A DNA stretch of 64,000 nucleotides from Myxococcus guangdongensis (lineage in GTDB: Bacteria; Myxococcota; Myxococcia; Myxococcales; Myxococcaceae): contig NZ_JAJVKW010000002.1 of NCBI RefSeq assembly GCF_024198255.1, positions 186,001 to 250,000 of the forward strand. Direction: 5' to 3'. Positions within the stretch are counted from its first letter, which is position 1; each line of letters opens with the position of its first letter. The position numbers were made by a program, and so were the translations under genes. A model generated the notes under the pieces. The model saw only the letters and a list, made by a program, of their open reading frames with translations, did not search any database and was not told the origin of the DNA. This document shows, one piece after another, positions 56,915 to 64,000 of the stretch.

Positions 56915-58581
56915 GCCTGCCCGAGGTGGATGTCTGCATCATCGGCAGCGGCGCGGGCGGTGCCCCCATGGCGCTGGAGCTGGGCCGCGCGGGCTTCAAG
57001 GTGGTGGTGCTGGAGAAGGGGCCGCACTACCGGCCGCAGGACTTCGTCCACGACGAAATCCTCAACAGCCGCCGCAACTTCTTCATGCCGCTGCCCTGGG
57101 AGGAGCCGCACCTGGTGCGCAAGGGCGCGCAGGGCAAGTACGAGCGCAGCACCGCGGCGTGGACCGCCAACTGCGTGGGCGGCGGCACCGTGCACATGAG
57201 CGGCTTCTTCTACCGCCTCAAGCCGATGGACTTCCGGCTGCGCACCACGCTGGGCGCGGTGCCGGGCAGCACGCTCGCGGACTGGCCCATCTCCTACGAG
57301 GAGTTCGCGCCCTTCTACGACAAGGCCGAGGCGGAGCTGGGCGTGTCCGGACAGGCCGTGCCGCACCCCTTCGCCGAACCGCGAAGCGGCCCCTACCCGC
57401 TGCCCCCGCTGGACGTGCACCCGGTGGCGTCGGAGCTCGACAAGGTCTGCCAGGCCATGGGCTGGCACTCGATTCCCACCGCGCGGGGCATCATCAGCCG
57501 CCCGTACAAGGGCCGCGCGCCGTGCGCGTACTGCGCGCTGTGCGGAAGCTACGGCTGTGAGATGGGCGCCAAGAGCGGCACCAACGCGAGCCTCATCCCC
57601 GCCGCCGTCGCCACCGGCAACGTGCAGGTGCGCCCCGGCTGCATGGCGCGCACGGTGGAGGTGGACAAGAAGGGGCGCGCGAAGAGCGTCGTCTACCTGG
57701 ACGCGGACGGCGTGGCCCAGGAGCAGCCCGCCAAGGTCATCGTCGTGTCCGCCACCGCGGTGGAGAGCGCGCGGCTGTTGCTCAACTCCACGTCCAAGCG
57801 CTTCCCCCGGGGCCTGGCCAACGGCAACGGGCTGGTGGGCAAGAACCTCATCTTCAGCTCGTTCGGCGAGTCGCAGGCGACGTTCCGCCTGTCGAAGCAG
57901 GCGGACAAGCGCCCGTGGTTGAAAGACCCCGGGCCCTTCGTCAACCGCAGCATCCAGGACTTCTACCTGATGCCCGACGCGCGCTTCGGCTTCCGCAAGG
58001 GCGGCACGCTGGGCTTCATGTGGACGCACCCCAATCCCATCCACGCGGCGTCGGGGCTGGCGGGCAGCGGCGCGTCCGCGGTCTTCGGCAAGGAGCTCAA
58101 GGACCGCATGCGCGCGTACCGCGACTCGCGCATCCTCCTGTTCGAGGTCTACGCCGAATACCTCCCCACGCAGGGCAGCTACGTGAGCGTGGAGGGCGAC
58201 GTGAAGGACAAGTACGGCATCCCCGTGGCCACCATCACCGTGGAGCGTCACCCCATGGACCTGGCGGCGACGCGCTTCCTCGTCGAGCGCGGCGAGGAGG
58301 TGCTGCTGCGGATGGAGCCGGACTCGCTCGAGCGCAAGAGCGTCTCCGGGGAGACCACCATCCTCCAGCACGGCACCTGCCGCTTCGGTGATGACCCGGC
58401 CCAGTCCGTGCTCGACCGCCACTGCCGCGCGCACGAGGTGGACAACCTCTACGTCGTGGACGGCAGCTTCATGCCCACCGGCGGCAGCGTGCCCTCCACG
58501 CTGACCATCGCCGCCAACAGCTTCCGGGTGGCCAGTCACCTGGTGCGCACGCTGAAACAAGGCGTCTCCTCGGGCGGCTAG
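56911..58581 (+). CDS. GMC-family FAD oxidoreductase
   Basis: A 556-residue flavoprotein. The FAD loop DVCIIGSGAGGAPMALELG lies at the N-terminus, with GHG-like substrate and Cys-rich segments in the middle (CAYCALCGSYGCEMG) and the C-terminal GMC motif HGTCRFGDDP plus GGSVPSTLTIAANS. It resembles the large subunit of membrane-bound gluconate/alcohol dehydrogenases and cholesterol oxidase-like proteins. It has no signal of its own, so it is probably carried across the inner membrane with its Tat-exported partner. The substrate is unknown. A cytochrome subunit is not adjacent. Confidence 0.87.
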   Translation: MSLPEVDVCIIGSGAGGAPMALELGRAGFKVVVLEKGPHYRPQDFVHDEILNSRRNFFMPLPWEEPHLVRKGAQGKYERSTAAWTANCVGGGTVHMSGFFYRLKPMDFRLRTTLGAVPGSTLADWPISYEEFAPFYDKAEAELGVSGQAVPHPFAEPRSGPYPLPPLDVHPVASELDKVCQAMGWHSIPTARGIISRPYKGRAPCAYCALCGSYGCEMGAKSGTNASLIPAAVATGNVQVRPGCMARTVEVDKKGRAKSVVYLDADGVAQEQPAKVIVVSATAVESARLLLNSTSKRFPRGLANGNGLVGKNLIFSSFGESQATFRLSKQADKRPWLKDPGPFVNRSIQDFYLMPDARFGFRKGGTLGFMWTHPNPIHAASGLAGSGASAVFGKELKDRMRAYRDSRILLFEVYAEYLPTQGSYVSVEGDVKDKYGIPVATITVERHPMDLAATRFLVERGEEVLLRMEPDSLERKSVSGETTILQHGTCRFGDDPAQSVLDRHCRAHEVDNLYVVDGSFMPTGGSVPSTLTIAANSFRVASHLVRTLKQGVSSGG

Positions 58582-59087
58582 CGATTGCGCAGGGGCGTCA
58601 CGTCCACCTTCACGGCGTAGCGCGCCTGCATGTCGGACTCGAACTCGATGAGGTGGTCTCCCACGCCGGTGAGCTCCGCCTCGCGCGTGAAGACGCTGAA
58701 CTTCTCCATCGAGTCGAGCACCGCGCGCCCGTCCGCCGCGGAGCGGATGCGCGCCCGGCAGCCCTCCTCGTGGAAGATGACCACCGTCTCCTCGCCCGCC
58801 GCGGTGACCTCATCCAGGTAGAAGCTCACCTTGATGTGAGACGCCTCCGGCACCTGCACGATGAACTGACTGCGGCCGGGGAAGCGACCCTCCGAATAGC
58901 CTTCCTCTCCCAGGATGCAGCCGGCGACGCGGCCACACACGGGCCACGACTCATCACACACATCCTTCACACGCGGACCGATGAAGTCGTCGCGAGTGTC
59001 TCCGCATCCCACCGCCAGCAACGTGAGCAGGAATGCACCGACGCTCTGGGCCTTACGACAGAACACTGTTACAACATTCATCATCAT
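58578..59087 (-). CDS. Lipoprotein of unknown function
   Basis: A 169-residue lipoprotein whose signal ends in the lipobox LAVGCGD. Three Met codons in a row (59087, 59084, 59081) leave the exact start open. The mature part has six Cys and strand-rich sequence resembling a small pre-peptidase-like beta domain that ends in DMQARYAVKVDVTP. Its stop overlaps that of the convergent GMC gene by four bases. Confidence 0.6.
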   Translation of the reverse strand: MMMNVVTVFCRKAQSVGAFLLTLLAVGCGDTRDDFIGPRVKDVCDESWPVCGRVAGCILGEEGYSEGRFPGRSQFIVQVPEASHIKVSFYLDEVTAAGEETVVIFHEEGCRARIRSAADGRAVLDSMEKFSVFTREAELTGVGDHLIEFESDMQARYAVKVDVTPLRNR

Positions 59088-59114
59088 CGACCCTCTAGCG
59101 AGGAGTGAACGTCC

Positions 59115-59561
59115 ATGCGACTGCACACCCCGTGGCTCCCCATTCTCTTCTTCTCACTCGCCGCCTGCGGCGAAGGTGCCGAGGAGCTCCCCAAGGCCCC
59201 GCAGCTCATCTCCGACCGCGACGAGATGGCTTTCGACCAGGAGTTCCGCTCCGGAACCTACGTCGGAACCACGGGGTTCAACTCCGTCCAGGTGAAGAAC
59301 ATGGGCGAGGATACGCTGGATGTCTCCAGCATCGCCCTCTCCGGCCCGAATGTCTTCACCCTGAAGCTCTCCAAGGATGGACAGGACCTCAATCCCCAGG
59401 AGGCCTTCCAGGTGAAGTCCAAGGAGCGCTTCTTCGTCGAGGTGACGTTCCGCCCCCGCGAGGCCCAGCAGTATCAGGGCGCGCTCATCATCAAGTCGAA
59501 CGCGGCGAACCTCCCCGAGAAGAGCATCACGCTCAACGGGCTGGGCATCGCGCCTCCCTGA
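59115..59561 (+). CDS. Lipoprotein with one Ig-like (HYDIN/ASPM-type) domain
   Basis: A 148-residue lipoprotein with lipobox SLAACG and GCGAGGAG before the start. The mature part is one immunoglobulin-like domain, with VGTTGFNSVQVKNMGEDTL and VEVTFRPREAQQYQGALIIKS, typical of the repeat found in HYDIN/ASPM proteins and in choice-of-anchor proteins of myxobacteria. It is probably exposed on the cell surface as a binding or scaffold module. It lies 27 bases after the divergent lipoprotein gene at 58578-59087. Confidence 0.7.
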   Translation: MRLHTPWLPILFFSLAACGEGAEELPKAPQLISDRDEMAFDQEFRSGTYVGTTGFNSVQVKNMGEDTLDVSSIALSGPNVFTLKLSKDGQDLNPQEAFQVKSKERFFVEVTFRPREAQQYQGALIIKSNAANLPEKSITLNGLGIAPP

Positions 59562-59865
59562 GACACGTTGACGGGCGGCCCTGGCCGCCCCCTCCCCCCT
59601 GGCGCCGTGCCCCCGCCTGCCCGCCAGGGTTTGCACCGCGAGGCCCTGCCCCGAGCTTCGCGCGCCCGCACCGGTTGCAATGACTTGCATGCCGCCCGCC
59701 CCGTCTCCCCGGGGCCGGACGCGCGAGTCATCCCGGACGCCCTCTTCATGGCCAGACATGGCGTGCCAGCATGGGGAGACACCCCGCCTGGGCGGGAGTC
59801 GCGCCCGCCGGACGCGAGGGCCTCCGAGCGCCCACCCGGAGGTGGGCCCCCGCCCCTCACGACGC
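59562..59865. other. Intergenic stretch without a gene
   Basis: About 300 bases between convergent genes. Short open frames cross it, but none has a ribosome site or recognisable product. It contains a hairpin (59573-59590) and otherwise GC-rich sequence in which I see nothing else. Confidence 0.6.
59573..59590. terminator. Terminator-like hairpin
   Basis: GGGCGGCC and GGCCGCCC form a stem just after the end of the Ig-like lipoprotein gene. A C-rich rather than T-rich tract follows, so efficiency is uncertain. Confidence 0.4.
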
Positions 59866-62292
59866 TCAGGGCTGGCGCGTGAAGACACAGCCACCGCTCG
59901 GCGGAGCCACGCCGCCATCCGGGTCCGTGCCCGCGTCCGCGGGCCCCGGGCACTGCGTGGAGACACCGCCGTCCCGCGTATAGGATTGCGGGTAGTCGGC
60001 GTAGCCGGTGCGCAGCGTGTAGTTCACCTGCTCGTAGGAGTTGCGCTCGGCGGCGGACACGTCCACGCGCATCTTCCCGCCGCGCACGAAGCGCCCCTCC
60101 AAGCAGCCGCAGGCATACGGCGCCAGCGTGACGACGGTGGAGTTGGGCCGCTCCTCCAGCGTGTACAGCGGCTGCAAGCTGTTGACAGTCGCGCTCGCCG
60201 GCGTGTGCCAGGCCCGCAGCGCATCCGAGCGGTAGCCCAGCGTGAGCCCCTGGTTGCGGCTGCCCGCGCGCACCACCGCGCAGTTCTCGATGCCCGCGTC
60301 CGGCGTCGCCGGGGCGTCGCCGTCACAGAAGGTCAAATCCAACGCGAGCCCGTGCGGCGTGCCACCGTCCGCCGACTTCGCCACCTCCCACTGCACCAGC
60401 CACGCGCGGTCCTCCGGCGAGGGCACGGTGGGGAGCGTGAACAGGTACGAGTCCACGTCGGACGGCACCGCGTCGTAGTCCATGGGGCCGCGCACGCCGC
60501 GGCCATTCACCCGGTCATCACCGCTGCGCAGCCGGCCATAGCCGTGGGACAGCCTGCCGCTGACGGTGTACTCGGCGGTGTCCGGCGGCGCGGGGAACGC
60601 GCTGGTGGAGGCCATGGCCTTGGTCACCACCTGCTCGACGCCGCCCGAGTACCGGCCCTGCTCATCCGCGTCCTCCTCGCGCCACGTCACCACCAGGTCG
60701 TAGTCCTTGTCGTCCGCCCAGCCCACGCCGTTGTCCTGGACGTTGAAGAGGTATCGCTTCTCCCCGGTGAACGCCGGCACCGGGATGACGCCCCGGAAGT
60801 TGCTCAGGTTCACGAAGCGCGGGTTCTCCGACACCTCCTCGCGCAGCGAGTGCAGGCACATGGGCGCCGGCAAGTCCGTGCGCCGGCAGTAGTCCTGCAC
60901 CAGCGGGGCGATGTCCGGGTTCTCCCCGTAGCCCTTCGGGCACTCGGCGTTGTCGGAGAGGCACGCGGTGCGCCACGCCTCGATGTTGGCGCCCTTGGAC
61001 ACCAGCGTGAAGACGAGCACCTGACGGTCCGGGATGTCCGGCAGCGGCGGGAAGCGGCCACCCTCGCTCTTGGCGACCAGGTGGTAGTGCAGCCGCGTGG
61101 GCACGGCGGAGGCGGGCAGCTTCACCTCGTACCAGTCCTCATCGCCGATGTAGCCCAGGCGCCCCGTGAAGGTCGTCGTCGCGCCCGCGGGAATCGTCGT
61201 GGCCAGGTCCTGCGCCGGAGCGGTCAGCCCACGCGCCAGCGCGTCCGCCACCTTGTCGTTGCCCACGACGACGCCGTCCACCACCCGCGTGTCCTGCGGG
61301 TCGGCCTCATCCAGCACCCGGATGTCCACCTGATAGGCCTGCTGGATGTCCCCCGCCGCGGTGTCCCGGTCGCTGATACCCCGGTAGCCGCGCACCACGA
61401 GCATCCACTTGCCGCCGTGGTTCGCCGCCTTCACCTTGCGCGCCGTGGCCAGCACGCCGGGCCGCACGCCGGGCCGCACCTGGTCCTCGTCCTCCTTCTC
61501 CTCCTTGGTGAGGAAGCCGGGACGCAGGAGCTGGTACGACAGCCGCCAGTTGGGCACGGCGCCCTGGTCCGGCGCGGTGAGGCCCACGTAGAGCACCTTT
61601 CCCTGCGGCACGTCGAAGGTGAAGCGGTCCACGTCGTTGTCCGTGGCCAGGTAGCCGGTGGCCGTGCCCGTGAGCGCCCCGCCCTGCGCGGCCAGCGCCA
61701 CCGGCGTGGCGGCCGCCATGGCGTCGTTGGGCTCGTTGGTGTCCGGGTTCTCGGTGATGCGCGCCGTCAGCCGGTAGGGGCTGCGCGCATCGAACTTGGG
61801 CTGCGAGACGACGTCCGGCGAGTCCTGCACCAGCACCAGCAGCGTCTTGCCCGCCAGGTCCGCGCGCAGGGGCAGCACCATGTCCACCGGCTTGGGCGCG
61901 CCCTGACCGTGCTTGTCGTCCTTCTTCGCGAGCGCCGCCTCCTTGCCGTCCGGCAGCGTCTCCAGCACGGTGAGCGACAGCTGCACCGCGGTGCTGGAGG
62001 CCACGTAGACGCCATTGAGGTTGAGCAGCGTGCGCGCGGTGGTGTTGGCGGGCAGGACGATGCGGTACCAGTCCTGGTCGCCCTCGCGCTGCGCGCCCTC
62101 CTTGGCCAGGAAGCGCTCGAGCGTCTCGCCCGGCTTGAGCTCGCACTCGTCCAGCGTCAGCGCCTCCTCGCGGCTGTTGCAGACATCCACCACCGCCACG
62201 GTGCCGGCGTCCTCCTTGTCATCCCCCTTGGAGGAGCAGGCGGCGGCGAGGGCGAGCAGCGCGAGGGACAGCAGTCGGGCTTGGGTCTTCAT
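59866..62292 (-). CDS. Large surface lipoprotein, pre-peptidase-like domains
   Basis: An 808-residue lipoprotein with lipobox LAAACSS and an acidic start. It holds several repeats of the bacterial pre-peptidase C-terminal-like beta-sandwich, seen as GDQDWYRIVLP, DNDVDRFTFDVPQGKVLYVGL and GDEDWYEVKLP. Cysteine pairs occur in the middle and at the C-terminus. No enzyme motif was found. It starts 14 bases after the VWA-domain gene on the same strand, so both are probably co-expressed and may work together on the surface. Confidence 0.7.
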   Translation of the reverse strand: MKTQARLLSLALLALAAACSSKGDDKEDAGTVAVVDVCNSREEALTLDECELKPGETLERFLAKEGAQREGDQDWYRIVLPANTTARTLLNLNGVYVASSTAVQLSLTVLETLPDGKEAALAKKDDKHGQGAPKPVDMVLPLRADLAGKTLLVLVQDSPDVVSQPKFDARSPYRLTARITENPDTNEPNDAMAAATPVALAAQGGALTGTATGYLATDNDVDRFTFDVPQGKVLYVGLTAPDQGAVPNWRLSYQLLRPGFLTKEEKEDEDQVRPGVRPGVLATARKVKAANHGGKWMLVVRGYRGISDRDTAAGDIQQAYQVDIRVLDEADPQDTRVVDGVVVGNDKVADALARGLTAPAQDLATTIPAGATTTFTGRLGYIGDEDWYEVKLPASAVPTRLHYHLVAKSEGGRFPPLPDIPDRQVLVFTLVSKGANIEAWRTACLSDNAECPKGYGENPDIAPLVQDYCRRTDLPAPMCLHSLREEVSENPRFVNLSNFRGVIPVPAFTGEKRYLFNVQDNGVGWADDKDYDLVVTWREEDADEQGRYSGGVEQVVTKAMASTSAFPAPPDTAEYTVSGRLSHGYGRLRSGDDRVNGRGVRGPMDYDAVPSDVDSYLFTLPTVPSPEDRAWLVQWEVAKSADGGTPHGLALDLTFCDGDAPATPDAGIENCAVVRAGSRNQGLTLGYRSDALRAWHTPASATVNSLQPLYTLEERPNSTVVTLAPYACGCLEGRFVRGGKMRVDVSAAERNSYEQVNYTLRTGYADYPQSYTRDGGVSTQCPGPADAGTDPDGGVAPPSGGCVFTRQP

Positions 62293-62306
62293 GGCAGCGT
62301 CGTTTC

Positions 62307-64000
62307 TCACGGCGTCGGGAGGGTGACGTCGGGACGGCCGGGGCAGCCGTCGACGAAGTCCTCGGGATTCACGCGGATGATTCCGTCGGCGGGGGATTTG
62401 ATTCCGCCCACCGGGTAGCGCACGTGGTTCACCCGGAAGGTGCGCACCTGCGTGCGCGCCGTCGGGTCGTCGGCGGGCACCATGGCCACCGACAAGGCGA
62501 TGTCGTTGTAGCCGGCGCCCCGCACCACCACGCCCGCGTCGTCCGCAGAGGCGATGGTGGGCGCGAGCAGGATGTTGTCCACGCGCAGCGTGTAGCACTG
62601 CCGGCCCAGCTCGTCCGGCGGACCGTCCGCCTCGAAGGAGTATCGGTAGCCCTGCGCCGCCAGGTTCGCGGTGTCCACCACCAGCGGGCGGGTGTGCAGG
62701 CGCAGCTCGGCGCGGCTCGACAGGCCGTCGTTGTCCGGGTCCTCGTCCAAATCATCGCTGGCGCCCTGGGTGCCGCCGCGCCACTCGATGCCGTCGGGCA
62801 CGCCGTCGCGGTCGCTGTCGGCCAGCGTCGCGTTGGTGCCGATGAACTGCTCATCGCAGTCGAGCAGGCCGTCACAGTCCGAGTCCGACGCGCGCAACAG
62901 CGGCGGGCAGCCCTTGTCCAGCCCGCCACCATCGGCGTCGGCCACCTGCGTGGGGTCGAAGTCCACGCCGCGCTCGCGGAAGTACACCTCCACGCCGTCG
63001 CTGAAGCCGTCGCCGTCGGTGTCCACGAGGTTGGGGTCCGTGCCCAGCTCCAGCTCGCGCGCGTCCGTCAGCCCGTCGCCGTCCGTGTCCGCCTCGCCGA
63101 TGGGGCTGCCGGGCGGCGCCGAGAAGTTCGTCGCGATGACCTCCTTCACGATGAACGTCCGGCGCACCTGCCCGAAGCTGAAGTCCAGGAAGTTGATGGG
63201 CTCGTTGTTGCGGAAGTCGCGGAAGTTGCCGCCGCCCAGCGCCGCCATCTTCTCCAGCCGGTCCGAGTTCTGGTTGATGATGAGCAGCGGGCAGCCGCCG
63301 TCCCCCGACAAGTCACACACCGACGACACCGGCTGCGTGGGGTTGAAGACGTGCACGGTGTTGACGCGCACGTCCTCCACCAAATCCCGCAGCTGGCGGA
63401 TGCGCACCACCGCGTCACCCTGCAGCAGCTCGTCGTCCTGGTCCGTGGTGGGCCGACCATCGGACAGGAAGAGGACCGAGTAGCGCGCCTGGGCCAGCGC
63501 CTGCGCCCCGCCCGGCTCCAGCCGGCTGCGCGCGATGTCCGTGTTGATGAGCGAGTAGATGTCCGACAGCGGCTTGACGAAGTCCGTCGAGTCGCGGTTC
63601 GGGGAGTTGTCCGGGTTGCGGAAGGTGAGCAACTGCTCGGTGAGCTGGCGCATCCGCGCGTCGTCGAAGCTGGCCACCTGCACGAAGCCGTCCTGCGGCG
63701 GACTGCCGGGCGTCTGGGTGAGGAACGCCGTGGTGCTGCCGGCGAAGAGCACCACCGCCAGGTGGACCTCGGGGTCCCTGGGCAGGTTTTCAATCAGCTC
63801 CACCAGCGCGGTGGCGCGGGTGCCGTCCGGGTCGCTGACGCGCATGGACTGCGAGGCGTCCATGGCGACCACCAGCTTGATGGGGCGCACCACCTCGTTG
63901 GAGCCCGTGGTGCAGAAGCGGCCCTGGATGGACACCGCGCGGTCCACGGGGACGTCCACGTCGCGGCGCGGGTCGTAGAGATACGAATCGGTGCAGGCCA
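62307..64000 (-). CDS. VWA-domain surface protein with calcium-type repeats (5' end outside window)
   Basis: Only the C-terminal 565 or so residues are in the window; the frame stays open to the edge, so the start lies outside. A von Willebrand A domain has the metal-site motif DASQS and later TDFVKP and LFLSDGRPT. It is followed by thrombospondin type-3-like Asp-rich repeats (DTDGDGLTDARE, DTDGDGFSDGVE, DSDRDGVPDGIE), which bind calcium, then a beta domain. Such proteins are usually secreted or outer-membrane anchored adhesins or sensors. The next gene downstream is a large lipoprotein. Confidence 0.78.
   Translation of the reverse strand, partial: ACTDSYLYDPRRDVDVPVDRAVSIQGRFCTTGSNEVVRPIKLVVAMDASQSMRVSDPDGTRATALVELIENLPRDPEVHLAVVLFAGSTTAFLTQTPGSPPQDGFVQVASFDDARMRQLTEQLLTFRNPDNSPNRDSTDFVKPLSDIYSLINTDIARSRLEPGGAQALAQARYSVLFLSDGRPTTDQDDELLQGDAVVRIRQLRDLVEDVRVNTVHVFNPTQPVSSVCDLSGDGGCPLLIINQNSDRLEKMAALGGGNFRDFRNNEPINFLDFSFGQVRRTFIVKEVIATNFSAPPGSPIGEADTDGDGLTDARELELGTDPNLVDTDGDGFSDGVEVYFRERGVDFDPTQVADADGGGLDKGCPPLLRASDSDCDGLLDCDEQFIGTNATLADSDRDGVPDGIEWRGGTQGASDDLDEDPDNDGLSSRAELRLHTRPLVVDTANLAAQGYRYSFEADGPPDELGRQCYTLRVDNILLAPTIASADDAGVVVRGAGYNDIALSVAMVPADDPTARTQVRTFRVNHVRYPVGGIKSPADGIIRVNPEDFVDGCPGRPDVTLPTP

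Overview
The window comes from a high-GC Gram-negative bacterium and reads like a myxobacterium (Myxococcus/Corallococcus/Cystobacter type). The reasons are strong GC bias at third positions, an FHA-sigma54 activator, very many lipoproteins of low complexity rich in Asp-Ala-Gly-Thr-Pro, a SitA-like lipoprotein, and a large NRPS/PKS locus. No RNA genes, CRISPR arrays, insertion sequences or prophage were seen.

Layout. (1) 0-4 kb holds a secreted protein, proB, hflX and a small membrane/winged-helix protein. (2) 4-28.6 kb is a biosynthetic cluster. On the minus strand lie an AMP ligase, a discrete carrier protein, a 4,873-aa NRPS and a terminal C-A-PCP-TE NRPS. A KS-AT-ACP-TE polyketide synthase lies on the plus strand between the two NRPS genes. 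The large NRPS has six C domains but only three A domains: three consecutive modules are C-PCP only. (3) 28.7-36.2 kb, divergent from the ligase, is an eight-gene, translationally coupled operon: split transketolase, LysX-, LysY-, LysZ- and LysK-type enzymes, a PAPS-type sulfotransferase and an atypical SDR. This is the enzyme set of amino-group-carrier-protein (LysW-type) chemistry known for unusual amino acids in Streptomyces, but no LysW and no LysJ aminotransferase is in the window. An MFS exporter follows tail-to-tail. (4) 37.5-41.3 kb holds gpsA, a probable outer-membrane protein, two lipoproteins and a small protein. (5) 41.3-64 kb is chromosomal housekeeping and surface genes: a beta-propeller/di-heme protein, a histidine kinase and response regulator pair, a methyltransferase, a tandem amidohydrolase, an FHA-sigma54 activator, an M15 peptidase, several lipoproteins, a GMC oxidoreductase with its Tat-exported small subunit, and a VWA/calcium-repeat surface protein cut by the window edge.

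Working model (inference). The plus-strand operon makes a non-proteinogenic amino acid from glutamate: gamma-activation, reduction to the semialdehyde, transfer of a two-carbon unit by transketolase, reduction or rearrangement, sulfation, and cyclisation by sulfate loss. The NRPS line then uses it. Two A domains carry nearly identical proline-like specificity residues with His replaced by Gln at one pocket position, which fits a cyclic imino acid. The ligase and free carrier would supply the starter, and the MFS protein would export the product. I know of no described myxobacterial pathway with this combination, but I could not search.
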